Assembly: GCA_017432405.1 (NCBI GenBank) | Contig: JAFRJF010000301.1 | Location: forward strand, 1 to 32,211 | DNA from: Clostridia bacterium | GTDB taxonomy: Bacteria; Bacillota_A; Clostridia; Christensenellales; Aristaeellaceae | Length of the DNA stretch: 32,211 bases | Direction: 5' to 3' | Part shown: in pieces, positions 1-8,259 of the stretch | Layout of the letters: each line of letters starts with the position of its first letter | How positions within the stretch are numbered: the stretch's first letter is position 1 | Notes under the pieces: generated by a model | What the model was told of the DNA's origin: nothing | The model's input: only the letters and a program-made list of their open reading frames with translations | Database searches by the model: none | Program-made: the position numbers and the translations under genes

Positions 1-1668
1 CAGTCCGTGATGCCCTACCTGGTGTGGGATCCCGCCGATCCCGACGCCACCACCGGCGTCTATGCCCACGACGGCCAGACCTACGACAAGGTCAAGAGCG
101 TGCAGGGCTGCATCAACGAGCTGAAGATGATCCTGAACTGGTCCGAGGAGCCCTTTGACGAGGACTACTACAAGGACAACGAATTCGTGGCCGGCGACGC
201 CGCCGAGCTGTCCAAGCACGGCGTGCACGCCGAATACCTGCCCGTGCTTCAGGCCCTGAAGCAGGAGATCCAGGCCTATCTGGATTGGGCGCAGCCCCAG
301 CTGGACGCGGGCGTTCCCGAGAACCAGCTGACCCTGTTCTCCACCGTGAACCTGCACATCTTCCAGACCTACTACGGCGGCCTGCGCCAGAGCGCGGACA
401 AGACCCAGTGGATCTACGGCGACGTCGGCCTGGTCAGCCAGTTCATCCAGGACGGCCAGGGCCTGAAGGAGTGGTTGGAGGACCAGGGCGCGACCTTCGT
501 CGAGAACACCCAGCCCACCCTGATCGGCGCGCTGTGGTATCGTGAAAATGAGTTCGTCGGCTCCACCATCGACCTGGATGGCAACGGCGAGCCCGAGATG
601 GGCCGTTGGGGCAGCTACTTCGCCGCGCCGATGAACACCATCTACAACGCCAACGAGAAGAACGAGATCATGCTGCGCACCACCGTCACCGACCTGATCG
701 TGACTGACGGCCGCGTGACCGGCGTCAAAGCCACCCACTACGACGGCACCGAGATCACCGTGAACGCCGCCAAGGGCGTCATCCTGGCCACCGGCGGCTA
801 TGCGGCCAACATCGACATGGTGCTGGAGAACAACGTCTACTGGTCCACCGAGTACCTGTCCAAGGCCACCAAGACCACCAACCGCTCCAGCCAGGTCGGC
901 GACGGCATCAAGATGGCCGAGGCCATCGGCGCCGCGACCACCGGCCTGGGCTTCACCCAGCTGATGCCCATTTCCTGGGTGGACAACGGCAACCTGGCCT
1001 TCGGCGGCGGCAACTACGCCTGCTGGATCAACCCCACCACCGGCCACCGCTTCGTGGACGAGGGCTCCGAGCGCGACGTGCTGTCCCTGGCCGAGTTCCA
1101 GAACGGCATGGAGGTCAACGGCACCAAGGGCGTGTTCCTGGAGTTCTACAACAAGGAGCAGATGATGCCCGCGCCGATGCAGCTGGCCGAGGGCGACTAT
1201 GAGGGCCGCTACTATCGCCGCACCATCGCCGAGCTGCCCGAGCTGTTTGAGCAGCTGGGCGTGACCGCCGATCCCGCCACCGTCATCGAGACCATCCGCG
1301 CCTACGACATGGCCGTGATGGGCCAGGGCGAGTATCCCGACGTGGGCAAGGCCATCGCCTCCCGCACCGTGGGCAACGTGGAGATGAACGAGGACGGCAG
1401 CTACAACGTGGAAACCTACGATCTGGACAACGCGCTGCTGACCATCCGCCTGATGGCGCCCTCCACCCACCACACGATGGGCGGCCTGTGCGTGGACCTC
1501 GACCGTCACGTGCTCGATACAAACAACAACGTCATCCCCGGTCTGTACGCGGCTGGCGAGGTGACCGGCGGCATCCACGGCGGCAACCGCCTGGGTGGCA
1601 ACGCCATCGTTGAAATCTTCGTCTCCGGCCGTACCGCCGCGAAGGCCCTGGCCGCTGACAACAAGTAA
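1..1668 (+). CDS. FAD-binding fumarate reductase/succinate dehydrogenase-type flavoprotein, 5' truncated
   Basis: The reading frame is open from the first base, so the N-terminus lies outside the window; about 555 residues are visible. The family reduces fumarate or a similar enoate (urocanate, methacrylate), usually as an anaerobic electron sink. The C-terminal FAD signature is clear: an ATGGY segment followed by GLYAAGEVTGGIHGGNRLGGN. Residues typical of the active site are present, namely the HHTMGG histidine, the Arg in GGNRLGGN and an HRFVDEGSERD segment. Many relatives carry an N-terminal FMN-binding domain or signal peptide, which cannot be judged here. The exact substrate cannot be read from sequence. 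It ends just before a U-tailed hairpin, so it is probably the last gene of its transcript. Confidence 0.9.
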   Translation, partial: QSVMPYLVWDPADPDATTGVYAHDGQTYDKVKSVQGCINELKMILNWSEEPFDEDYYKDNEFVAGDAAELSKHGVHAEYLPVLQALKQEIQAYLDWAQPQLDAGVPENQLTLFSTVNLHIFQTYYGGLRQSADKTQWIYGDVGLVSQFIQDGQGLKEWLEDQGATFVENTQPTLIGALWYRENEFVGSTIDLDGNGEPEMGRWGSYFAAPMNTIYNANEKNEIMLRTTVTDLIVTDGRVTGVKATHYDGTEITVNAAKGVILATGGYAANIDMVLENNVYWSTEYLSKATKTTNRSSQVGDGIKMAEAIGAATTGLGFTQLMPISWVDNGNLAFGGGNYACWINPTTGHRFVDEGSERDVLSLAEFQNGMEVNGTKGVFLEFYNKEQMMPAPMQLAEGDYEGRYYRRTIAELPELFEQLGVTADPATVIETIRAYDMAVMGQGEYPDVGKAIASRTVGNVEMNEDGSYNVETYDLDNALLTIRLMAPSTHHTMGGLCVDLDRHVLDTNNNVIPGLYAAGEVTGGIHGGNRLGGNAIVEIFVSGRTAAKALAADNK

Positions 1669-1689
1669 GGCAAACCAAGGGTCATAAAG

Positions 1690-1720
1690 CATGGGCAGGT
1701 GTTCCTGCCCATGTGTTTTT
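1690..1720 (+). terminator. Rho-independent terminator of the flavoprotein gene
   Basis: A perfect 10-bp stem CATGGGCAGG / CCTGCCCATG with a TGTT loop is followed by TGTTTTT. It lies 22 bases after the stop codon. This is one of the few hairpins in the window with a proper T-tract. Confidence 0.9.
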
Positions 1721-1750
1721 GGGCGCGATGTGATTTAACGCGATCTTTCC

Positions 1751-1779
1751 TTGCCTTTCCAGGGGGATACTGCTATAAT
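1751..1779 (+). promoter_or_regulatory. SigA-type promoter of infC-rpmI-rplT
   Basis: TTGCCT (1751-1756), a 17-base spacer and TATAAT (1774-1779). A TGC directly upstream of the -10 gives an extended -10. Transcription should start near 1786, leaving a leader of about 140 bases before infC. Confidence 0.85.
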
Positions 1780-1785
1780 AGTTCA

Positions 1786-1927
1786 GGTAAGCAGAAGCGC
1801 CGACTTCTCACCCTGCGATTCGCGTTGCAGCGGTTAAAACAGCAAAGGGGGCCCGTATGGGCCTGTTGAGGGCGGCGCAATGCGCGGCTCTTTCTTTATT
1901 GGCAAGCTTTATAGGAGGTGTTTCGGT
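1786..1927 (+). promoter_or_regulatory. Structured infC leader, probable L20-leader type
   Basis: The roughly 140-base leader of infC-rpmI-rplT contains a GGCCC-GTAT-GGGCC hairpin (1850-1863), a GCGC-rich hairpin near 1874-1885 and a T-rich stretch CTTTCTTTATT. In low-GC Firmicutes this position holds the L20 leader, where free L20 binds an rRNA-like fold and causes premature termination. The location and hairpin arrangement fit, but I could not verify the pseudoknot or the L20-binding fold, so the family is assigned mainly from context. Confidence 0.55.
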
Positions 1928-2440
1928 ATTAACGATCTCATGATTAACGAGGAGATTCGCGACCGCGAGGTGCGCGTCGTGGATCAGAACGGTGAGCAGC
2001 TGGGCGTCATGTCCAGCAGGGATGCGCTGGCCTTGGCAGAGGAGCGTCAGCTGGACCTGGTCAAGATCGCCCCGCAGGCCCGTCCGCCGGTTTGCAAGCT
2101 CATGGACTACGGCAAATATCGCTTTGAGCAGTCCAAAAAAGAGCGCGAGTTCCGCAAGAATCAGAAGGTCATTACCGTCAAGGAGGTTCGCCTGTCCGCA
2201 ACGATCGAGGATCACGACATCGACGTCAAGTTCAAGAATGCCGTGAAGTTCCTGAAGGACGGCAACAAGGTGAAGGTGACGATCCGCTTCCGCGGCCGCC
2301 AGATCACCCACTCCGACATTGGCCGCCAGGTCATGAATGAGTTTGCCGATAGGATCAAGGAGTATGGCACCGTGGACAAGGCCCCCCAGATGGAAGGCCG
2401 CAGCATGATCATGTTCATCTCCCCGAGAGCTTCCGATTAA
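1928..2440 (+). CDS. infC: Translation initiation factor IF-3 (AUU start)
   Basis: IF-3 binds the 30S subunit, prevents premature 50S joining and discriminates against non-canonical start codons. The 170-residue product has the usual N-domain (MINEEIRDREVRVVDQNG near the start), a lysine-rich linker and the C-domain with VKEVRLSATIEDHD and KVKVTIRFRGR. The start is an ATT codon at 1928: an AGGAGG at 1913-1918 lies nine bases upstream and the protein begins at the normal family position. An in-frame ATG at 1880 lies upstream of that ribosome binding site and would add 16 residues unlike IF-3, so I rejected it. Rare AUU starts let IF-3 repress its own translation, as in Escherichia coli. It is the first gene of the infC-rpmI-rplT operon. 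Confidence 0.97.
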   Translation: MNDLMINEEIRDREVRVVDQNGEQLGVMSSRDALALAEERQLDLVKIAPQARPPVCKLMDYGKYRFEQSKKEREFRKNQKVITVKEVRLSATIEDHDIDVKFKNAVKFLKDGNKVKVTIRFRGRQITHSDIGRQVMNEFADRIKEYGTVDKAPQMEGRSMIMFISPRASD

Positions 2441-2473
2441 TCTGTTACTGATCAACGAGAGGAGGAAAAACCC

Positions 2474-2671
2474 ATGCCCAAACAGAAGACGCACAAGGGC
2501 GCAGCAAAGCGTTTTAACCTCACCAAGAGCGGAAAAGTCAAGCGCGCTCAGGCCTTCAAGCGTCATATCCTGACCAAGAAGCCCACCAAGCGCACCCGCA
2601 ACCTGCGCAAGGCTGCCTATCTGACCACCACAGAAGGCAAGACCATGAAAAAACTGATCCCGTACAAGTAA
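2474..2671 (+). CDS. rpmI: 50S ribosomal protein L35
   Basis: A 65-residue, very basic protein with the L35 signature [14 protein letters not shown] at the N-terminus and [12 protein letters not shown] in the middle; the length is normal for the family. It is a structural protein of the large subunit. A GAGAGGAGG ribosome binding site lies just upstream. It sits 33 bases after infC and 15 bases before rplT in the conserved infC-rpmI-rplT order, so the three genes are almost certainly co-transcribed from the promoter at 1751. Confidence 0.98.
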   Translation: MPKQKTHKGAAKRFNLTKSGKVKRAQAFKRHILTKKPTKRTRNLRKAAYLTTTEGKTMKKLIPYK

Positions 2672-2686
2672 GGAGGCGAATCAAGA

Positions 2687-3046
2687 ATGGCAAGGATTAA
2701 GCGTGCTGTCAACGCACAGAAGAAAAAGCGTAAGGTAATGAAGCTTGCGAAGGGCTACTTTGGCGCCAAGAGCAAGCAGTATCGCGCCGCCAGCGAACAG
2801 GTTCGCCGTTCTCTGCGCTACGCCTACATCGGCCGCAAGCTGAAGAAGCGCGACTTCCGCAGCCTGTGGATCGCCCGCATCAACGCGGCGGCCCGCATCA
2901 ACGGCCTGAGCTACTCCAGGCTGATCAACGGCCTGAAGGTTGCCGGCATCGACATCAACCGCAAGATGCTGTCCGAGCTGGCCATCGCCGATCCCGCCGC
3001 GTTCGCGGTGCTGGCGGAGAAGGCCAAGGCTGCGCTGAACAAGTAA
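2687..3046 (+). CDS. rplT: 50S ribosomal protein L20
   Basis: A 119-residue basic protein starting [20 protein letters not shown] and carrying [19 protein letters not shown] and [10 protein letters not shown], all typical of L20. It is needed for early assembly of the large subunit and in Firmicutes represses its own operon by binding the leader RNA. The ribosome binding site AAGGAGG overlaps the end of rpmI. It is the last gene of the operon and is followed at once by a long perfect hairpin. Confidence 0.98.
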   Translation: MARIKRAVNAQKKKRKVMKLAKGYFGAKSKQYRAASEQVRRSLRYAYIGRKLKKRDFRSLWIARINAAARINGLSYSRLINGLKVAGIDINRKMLSELAIADPAAFAVLAEKAKAALNK

Positions 3047-3058
3047 AGCCCCATTATT

Positions 3059-3100
3059 AGATGAAGGGTCCAAATCCGTTGGGATTTGGACCCTTCATCT
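3059..3100. terminator. Long perfect hairpin between convergent genes
   Basis: A 19-bp perfect stem (AGATGAAGGGTCCAAATCC and its complement) with a GTTG loop starts 13 bases after rplT and ends 10 bases before the end of the convergent minus-strand gene. Neither side has a real T-run (GTTCTGG forward, AATAATGG reverse). It is probably a shared bidirectional terminator that relies on stem strength. Confidence 0.7.
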
Positions 3101-3110
3101 GTTCTGGCAT

Positions 3111-4472
3111 TCATTCCTCGCCGGCGATGCCCTCCGGCAGCTCGGCCACTACGTTCACCACGAACTGGTCCTGGGCGCCGCTGGCGGACTGCACGGTGAC
3201 GGTGGCGGTGCCGTAGCCGCCAACCAGCTCCACCAGCCCGCGCTGGTTGACGGTGGCCACCAGGTCGTTGTCGGCGCTCCAGGTCAGGTGCTTGTCGTCG
3301 GCGTCGGCGGGGACGATTTCGGCCTCCAGCTGTATGGGCATCACGGTCTGCTCCCGGAGTACATAGATCTGGTGCAGGTTCAGGTGGATCTCTTCGATGA
3401 TCGTCTGGACGTTGACCACGCTGCTGGCGATCCTGCCGTCTGCGGCAGCGCTGATTCGGGCCGATCCGCTCCTGAGGGCCGTGACCACGCCATCCTCCAC
3501 AGTGGCCACGGCGGGGTTGCTGGAGGTCCAGCTGACCAGGTGAGTGCTGGCGTCGGGATTGCCGTTGACGTCGAAGAAGCGGGGCTCCAGCGCCAGCGTG
3601 TTGCCGCGCTTGATGGTGGCGGCAGTGGGGGAGATCTCAAAATCCGCCACCGGGGGCTCCACCTTTACCACCGTGCTGGCGCTTAGCCCTTCGCTGGAAA
3701 AGGCGCTGAGCACGGCCTGGCCCTCGGAGACGGCCTGCAGGGTACCGTCCCGCTGGACCCGAAGCACGTTTTCGTCGCTGCTGGTCCAGCGGGCCACGGT
3801 GTCGGTGGTGTCTGCGGGAACGTAGTTCGTGCCCAGGTGCAGGGCGGCGCCCACGCCCAGGTGGACGTCCTCGGGGGTGATGCGCATGGCGTTGCCGGTG
3901 ACGTGCACGTTGATGTCGGCGCTGGCGGAGAGCCCGTTCACGGCGGTGGCCGTGATGCGGGTCCGGCCGCCGCCTACCGCCGAGACGCGGCCCACGGCGT
4001 CCACGCGGGCCACCGCCTCGTTCTCGCTGGACCATTGGACCAGCGTGTTGTCGGCCTTGTCGTCGAATATGGCCCGCAGGCCGGAAACCTGGCCCTTCTC
4101 CATGGACATGCGGTCGGTGTTCAGCGTCAGCGTGGAGATGCGCGCGCTGACGACCTCGATCTGCACCCTGGCGCGGGCGCCGCTCTCGGAATCCAGCAGG
4201 ATCTGGGTTTTGCCCGGGCCGACGGCGGTGACCGTGCCGTCGGCGGCTACGGTGGCCACAGCTTCATTGGCCGAGCTGTACAGGACCGCCTGCGCGGGGT
4301 CGTCGGCGTCCAGACGGTAGCTCAGGGCATAGCTGTCGCCGGGGTTCATGCGTATGGAACGGGGGTGGGCATAGAGGTAATCCTCGCTGCCGAAGCGCAT
4401 TGGAGCGAACAGCAGCATGCCCACGATCAGCACAGCGATCAGGTTTGCCAGCTTGCTATAGACGGTTTTCAT
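3111..4472 (-). CDS. Secreted or membrane-anchored protein with about five Big_2 Ig-like repeats
   Basis: The 453-residue product has a short positive N-terminus and one hydrophobic segment (about residues 7-24), so it is a signal anchor or signal peptide protein. The rest is about five repeats of 80-85 residues (roughly 30-108, 111-189, 192-270, 274-356, 358-445). Each shows the bacterial Ig-like Big_2 pattern: a W-S-S-x-N/D-x-x-V-A-x-V core, then a G-x-V/L-x-A/L-V-x-x-G turn and an I/V-x-A/V strand. Such domains act as rigid spacers or adhesive modules on the cell surface. No enzymatic domain or sortase motif is visible, so the partner is unknown. The ribosome binding site is weak (GCGAGG). 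It is transcribed away from the 94-aa gene by a good promoter. Confidence 0.85.
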   Translation of the reverse strand: MKTVYSKLANLIAVLIVGMLLFAPMRFGSEDYLYAHPRSIRMNPGDSYALSYRLDADDPAQAVLYSSANEAVATVAADGTVTAVGPGKTQILLDSESGARARVQIEVVSARISTLTLNTDRMSMEKGQVSGLRAIFDDKADNTLVQWSSENEAVARVDAVGRVSAVGGGRTRITATAVNGLSASADINVHVTGNAMRITPEDVHLGVGAALHLGTNYVPADTTDTVARWTSSDENVLRVQRDGTLQAVSEGQAVLSAFSSEGLSASTVVKVEPPVADFEISPTAATIKRGNTLALEPRFFDVNGNPDASTHLVSWTSSNPAVATVEDGVVTALRSGSARISAAADGRIASSVVNVQTIIEEIHLNLHQIYVLREQTVMPIQLEAEIVPADADDKHLTWSADNDLVATVNQRGLVELVGGYGTATVTVQSASGAQDQFVVNVVAELPEGIAGEE

Positions 4473-4511
4473 GGCGCAAAGCCTCGCTTGTCACACAATA
4501 TCACATTATAT

Positions 4512-4540
4512 ATTATACGAATCCCATGCCCTGTGGTCAA
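4512..4540 (-). promoter_or_regulatory. SigA-type promoter of the Big_2 repeat protein
   Basis: Read on the minus strand: TTGACC, a 17-base spacer and TATAAT. The predicted start point is about 35 bases before the start codon at 4472. It is divergent from, but does not overlap, the promoter at 4560. Confidence 0.8.
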
Positions 4541-4559
4541 CTTAATTTTGGTTCAGCCC

Positions 4560-4588
4560 TTGCAAAAGGACGCTGCTTGCGTTAAAAT
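4560..4588 (+). promoter_or_regulatory. SigA-type promoter of the 94-aa/RadC pair
   Basis: TTGCAA (4560-4565), a 17-base spacer and TAAAAT (4583-4588). The start point would be near 4595, giving a leader of about 35 bases that includes an AAGGAGG ribosome binding site. Confidence 0.75.
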
Positions 4589-4628
4589 TAGTGTAAGAAA
4601 AGGGCTCCCGCCACAAAGGAGGACAGGT

Positions 4629-4913
4629 ATGAAGATCAAATTGACACAGTCCCAGGAGGAGGCGCTGCGGGCGTTTCTGGAGGGCTTTGAAGACGCCGAG
4701 CAGCTTTCCACCCGGGAATACGTGGTGGATCTGTACGATATTCCCCAGCCCGTGTCGCTGGACCTGGTGTTCGTGAAGGGCGGCGTGGCCGTGGACGGCG
4801 CCGCCGAGCTGAAGTATGACGAGGCACAGGACGGCTGGTATATGGGTCAGCGGCTTGAAAGCCAGGAGAAAGTGCGCGCGGCGCTGGAGCAGGCCGGCGC
4901 CATTCCGGCATGA
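4629..4913 (+). CDS. Small hypothetical protein, 94 aa
   Basis: I do not recognise the family. The protein is acidic and soluble, with no membrane segment. It has a helical N-terminus (SQEEALRAFLEGFEDAEQL), a likely beta-rich middle (VSLDLVFVKGGVAVDGAAEL, DGWYMGQR) and a helical end. An AAGGAGG upstream supports ATG 4629; the open frame runs much further upstream but only as antisense to the Big_2 gene. Its last codons overlap the next gene by four bases (ATGA), so the two are translationally coupled and probably work together with, or are at least co-regulated with, the RadC-like protein. Confidence 0.75.
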   Translation: MKIKLTQSQEEALRAFLEGFEDAEQLSTREYVVDLYDIPQPVSLDLVFVKGGVAVDGAAELKYDEAQDGWYMGQRLESQEKVRAALEQAGAIPA

Positions 4914-5683
4914 AATGGGTGCTTGGGCGCAGCGACGGATTGAAGCCGGCACTGCGATCCATCGAGAGGGGAATGCCGAACAGCGTTCCGCCGGCGCTGC
5001 TGGCCCAGCGGCGCGAGGCCCTGTACGATGCCATCCGGCAGACCCAGGCCTTCATGCACAAGCGCGAGCCGGTGGACGCCTTCATGGCGAACCTGCGCAG
5101 GCGCTATCCCGCCCCGCTGTATTTCCTGGAATCGAGCAGCCAGGCGCTGGAGCGGTCGGGGTTGTCCAGGCTGGACGCGTTCTACTACGCCATGATCCCT
5201 GCGCTGACCCGCACCTGCATGTCCCAGGAATGGGGCGCCCGGCCCCGGCTGGATCGGCTGAAGCCCATGGGGGAATACCTGAAGACCCTCTATGTCGGCG
5301 TGCATGTGGAATGCTTTTACCTGGTCCTGCTGGACCGCACCGGCAAGCTGATCCGCCCGGTGCTGCTGCAGCGGGGCGGTGTGGACAACGCGCCGTTCTA
5401 CCTGCGCCAGGTGCTCTCGGCGACGCTCCAGGCGCAGGCGCGGTTTATCGTGCTGGCCCACAATCATCCCGGCGGCACGAAGCGTCCCTCCAACGAGGAT
5501 CTGCGCTGTACCCTCCAGGCATTGGAGGCCGTCGCCCCTCTGCGCATACCGCTGCTGGATCATGTCATCGTCGCGGGGGACGCGGTGGTCAGCATACGGC
5601 AGGCGGGCCTGCTGCCCGCCATGCTGTGGACCGTCGCCCAGCCGGGCAGCAGGATCGTCACCAACTGGCTGGATGACACATAA
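4910..5683 (+). CDS. RadC-type JAB/MPN (JAMM) domain protein
   Basis: The 257-residue protein has a RadC-like JAMM metalloprotease fold in its C-terminal half. The metal motif is complete by eye: HNHPGG (His184, His186), Asp197 in RPSNEDL and a candidate Glu134 in VECFYLVLLD; it ends in LLDHVIVAGD as RadC proteins do. The N-terminal 120 residues are helical and do not look like the standard helix-hairpin-helix part of RadC. Chromosomal RadC was once linked to DNA repair, but its biochemical role is unsettled, so I give no symbol. It starts inside the stop region of the 94-aa gene (ATGA overlap). Confidence 0.8.
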   Translation: MKWVLGRSDGLKPALRSIERGMPNSVPPALLAQRREALYDAIRQTQAFMHKREPVDAFMANLRRRYPAPLYFLESSSQALERSGLSRLDAFYYAMIPALTRTCMSQEWGARPRLDRLKPMGEYLKTLYVGVHVECFYLVLLDRTGKLIRPVLLQRGGVDNAPFYLRQVLSATLQAQARFIVLAHNHPGGTKRPSNEDLRCTLQALEAVAPLRIPLLDHVIVAGDAVVSIRQAGLLPAMLWTVAQPGSRIVTNWLDDT

Positions 5684-5782
5684 ATTTTACAGTTCGTGTA
5701 GAATATACAAAACAGATGTTTTTTTACGCGATGTTAATGATTATACAGAAAAATTACGCCGGATTTAAACATTGATTCGGTA

Positions 5783-5800
5783 TACTTCTATATAGAAGTA
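5783..5800. promoter_or_regulatory. Perfect 18-bp palindrome before the PucR-type regulator
   Basis: TACTTCTATATAGAAGTA is a perfect inverted repeat that overlaps a TATACT -10-like element (5781-5786) and ends 12 bases before the ribosome binding site. The region 5684-5782 is AT-rich, with several weak -10-like sequences and no clear -35. A binding site for the regulator it precedes is a reasonable guess. Confidence 0.55.
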
Positions 5801-5826
5801 CTCTGGTGAACAGGGAGGATATGAAC

Positions 5827-6897
5827 ATGTATCTGGATCATCGCGTGACCGTGAAGATCGCCCGCGTATTGAATATGATCGACATGTCGGCGCTGCTGCT
5901 GGATTCGGGAGGCAATGTGTTGCTGCCCGAGGGCGATCAGCGCACCTTCACCATTCCCGAGGAGGCGCTGGCCAACCCCACCGTGCCCTTTATCTACGGC
6001 GCCATGACCCTGATCGGAACCTCTGACGATCAGCCGGTGTTCGTCTGCCTGCATGGCGACAGCGACGACATCAAGAAGTGCGCCGTGCTCTGTGCGGAGC
6101 TGATCAACGTGCTGATGCGCGAGGACATGAGCCACAGCAACCGTGAGCAGTCGCTGAGGCAGATGCTGCGGGGCGATGTGGAGGGCACCGAGTTCGAATC
6201 GCTGGCGGCGGAGCACAACATCCCGATCCATATGAACCGCTGCGTGCTCTATTTCTACTTCAAGGACATGGAGGTCGAGACCGCTATTCGCATGATGATG
6301 GATGCCGTGGACAGCGAGCATGACATCATCACCGAGGTGGGGCATCATTCCGTGGCCATGCTGAAGGCCGTGGACGAGGACGCCGACTTTGCCGAAGTGG
6401 AGGAATATGCCAACGCCTTTGAGAGCAGCTTCCTCACGGAGACCGGCACGACGGTTTACATCGGCATTTCCGATCCCCGCGCCGAGCTGACGGCCATGCC
6501 GGAAGCCTTCGCCGAAGCCCGCAGCGCCATCAACGTGGGGCGCATCTATCACAGCAACCGTCAGGTGTTCGTCTATCGCAACCTGCTGCTGGAGCGCTTC
6601 CTCAACGAGGTCTCCTCCCAGCTGGGGGCTGAATACAACAGCCGCATCTTCAATCGAAAGACCGCCCGCCTGTTCAACGACGAGATGATCCACACCATCG
6701 AGACCTTCTTTGACAACAGCCTGAACCTGTCGGAGACGGCCCGCAAGCTGTACATCCACCGCAATACGCTGGTGTACCGCCTGGAAAAGGTGCAGCACGC
6801 CATCGGCCTGGACCTGCGCAACTTTGACGACGCGGTGACCTTCAAGATGATGATGCTGCTGGGCAAGGGTGAGAGCAACCGCAAGCTGCGCCTGTAA
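5827..6897 (+). CDS. PucR/CdaR-family transcriptional regulator
   Basis: The product is about 356 residues. The C-terminal 60 residues carry the PucR-type helix-turn-helix (SLNLSETARKLYIHRNTLVYRLEKV followed by a GLDLRNFDDAVTFKMMMLL segment). The middle, with YIGISDPRAELTAMPEAFAEARSA, matches the GGDEF-like/CdaR middle domain of this family. The N-terminal part is a possible ligand-binding domain of unknown specificity. Relatives control sugar diacid, purine or amino-acid catabolism. GTG at 5806 and ATG at 5821 are possible starts, but GGGAGG at 5813-5818 best serves ATG 5827 with eight bases between. The neighbours do not reveal the regulon. Confidence 0.85.
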   Translation: MYLDHRVTVKIARVLNMIDMSALLLDSGGNVLLPEGDQRTFTIPEEALANPTVPFIYGAMTLIGTSDDQPVFVCLHGDSDDIKKCAVLCAELINVLMREDMSHSNREQSLRQMLRGDVEGTEFESLAAEHNIPIHMNRCVLYFYFKDMEVETAIRMMMDAVDSEHDIITEVGHHSVAMLKAVDEDADFAEVEEYANAFESSFLTETGTTVYIGISDPRAELTAMPEAFAEARSAINVGRIYHSNRQVFVYRNLLLERFLNEVSSQLGAEYNSRIFNRKTARLFNDEMIHTIETFFDNSLNLSETARKLYIHRNTLVYRLEKVQHAIGLDLRNFDDAVTFKMMMLLGKGESNRKLRL

Positions 6898-6938
6898 TGG
6901 CCTGCCCGCGTCCATCATACATTCATAACAGCCATGAA

Positions 6939-6960
6939 ATGCGCCGGTTTACCGGCGCAT
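6939..6960 (+). terminator. GC-rich hairpin after the PucR-type gene
   Basis: A perfect 9-bp stem ATGCGCCGG / CCGGCGCAT with a TTTA loop lies 41 bases after the stop codon. It is followed by ATTCAATC, with no T-run, so termination may be partial and reading into the S41 protease gene is possible. Confidence 0.5.
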
Positions 6961-6988
6961 ATTCAATCAACAGCTTTCAGGAGGCACC

Positions 6989-8209
6989 ATGAAAAACAGC
7001 AAACTGCGCGTGATGGCATTGATATGGGGAGCGCTGATGATCGCGGTGATCTCCAGTACGGCGACGCTGCTGGTCTCCGGCCGCGCGGGTCGCGGCGAGG
7101 GAGAAAACCGGCGCTGGGTCACCCAGGCGGAATACGACACCATCCAGCGCTACAGCCGCCTGGACGAGGTCCGGCAGTCGCTGATGAAGGATTATTACAA
7201 GGCGCTGGACGAAGACGACCTGGTGCTGGGCGCGATTCGCGGGATGACCGGCGCCACAGGCGATCCCTATACCTTTTACTATACGCCCGAGGAGCTCAAG
7301 CGGGAGAACGAGGACACCGCCGGCGCCTACTTCGGCATCGGCACGCTGCTGCAAAACACGTCGGAGGGGGAGATCGAGATCGTTCGCGTGTTCCCGGATT
7401 CTCCCGCCCAGGCCGCGGGGGTGCACACCGGCGATGTGATCCTGGCTGTGGACGGCGTCGCCGTCAACGGCGTGGATGGCCGCAGCTATCTGGAGGCGGT
7501 GCGCCGCATAAGGGGCGGGGACAGGACCCAGGTGACGCTGACCGTGCGACGCGACGGCCAGCGTATGGCCATACCGGTCACGCGGGGCGATGTGAAGATC
7601 AGCTATGCCAGCTACCAGGTGCTGCCAGGCAATATCGGCTACATCAACATCGCCCAGTTCACCGGTGACGCCTCCCAGGTGTTCCACGAGGCGATCGACG
7701 CGTTCAGGGCCGCGAAGGTTGCGGGCATGGTGATCGACGTGCGCAACAACCCCGGGGGACTTCTGGACCAGGTGGTCAGCATTGCGGATGCCATACTGCC
7801 CAAGGGGCTGATCGTCTACACCCAACAGAGGAATGGCTCGAGGCAGGATTATTATTCCGACGCGGATTTCTTCGACGTGCCGCTGGCGGTGCTGGTTAAC
7901 GGCATGTCCGCCAGCGCCTCGGAGATATTGGCCGGCTCGGTGCAGGCCCTCGGCAGGGGCAAGGTGGTGGGCCTGACGACCTACGGCAAGGGAATTGTCC
8001 AGTCCCTTCAAACCTTCCAGTCCGACAGCGCGGGCATGCAGCTGACCACCGCCAGTTACTTCGACGCCCTGGATCGCTGTCCCCAAGGGGTGGGTGTACA
8101 GCCCGACGTGGAGGTGGCCCTGGAGGGCCAGGCGATACCGGCAGAGCCGGACCCCGTGAGTGACAGCCAGCTCGCCGAGGCCATCGCGCTGCTTGAGATT
8201 GCCAACTGA
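6989..8209 (+). CDS. S41 family C-terminal processing peptidase (CtpA/CtpB type)
   Basis: A 406-residue membrane-anchored serine protease. Residues 7-29 form one hydrophobic helix, so the enzyme faces outward. A PDZ domain lies at about 112-190 (FPDSPAQAAGVHTGDVILAVDG), followed by the S41 catalytic domain with GMVIDVRNNPGG. The Ser-Lys dyad is visible as Ser309 in NGMSASASE and Lys334 in TYGKG. Family members trim the C-termini of exported or spore-envelope proteins; the substrate here is unknown. Start ATG 6989 has a CAGGAGGCACC ribosome binding site. Usual neighbours such as ftsEX or a murein peptidase are absent. Confidence 0.93.
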   Translation: MKNSKLRVMALIWGALMIAVISSTATLLVSGRAGRGEGENRRWVTQAEYDTIQRYSRLDEVRQSLMKDYYKALDEDDLVLGAIRGMTGATGDPYTFYYTPEELKRENEDTAGAYFGIGTLLQNTSEGEIEIVRVFPDSPAQAAGVHTGDVILAVDGVAVNGVDGRSYLEAVRRIRGGDRTQVTLTVRRDGQRMAIPVTRGDVKISYASYQVLPGNIGYINIAQFTGDASQVFHEAIDAFRAAKVAGMVIDVRNNPGGLLDQVVSIADAILPKGLIVYTQQRNGSRQDYYSDADFFDVPLAVLVNGMSASASEILAGSVQALGRGKVVGLTTYGKGIVQSLQTFQSDSAGMQLTTASYFDALDRCPQGVGVQPDVEVALEGQAIPAEPDPVSDSQLAEAIALLEIAN

Positions 8210-8259
8210 GCGCTGCCCAAAAACTTAAAAAAAGACTGGACTTTGGGTCACGTTTTGTG

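Noticed and set aside
1880..1927. ATG 1880 as the start of infC
   Set aside because: It lies upstream of the AGGAGG site and inside the structured leader; the added 16 residues are unlike IF-3.
4910..5683. Calling the JAMM protein a standard DNA-repair RadC
   Set aside because: The N-terminal region lacks the usual helix-hairpin-helix pattern and the repair role of RadC itself is doubtful.
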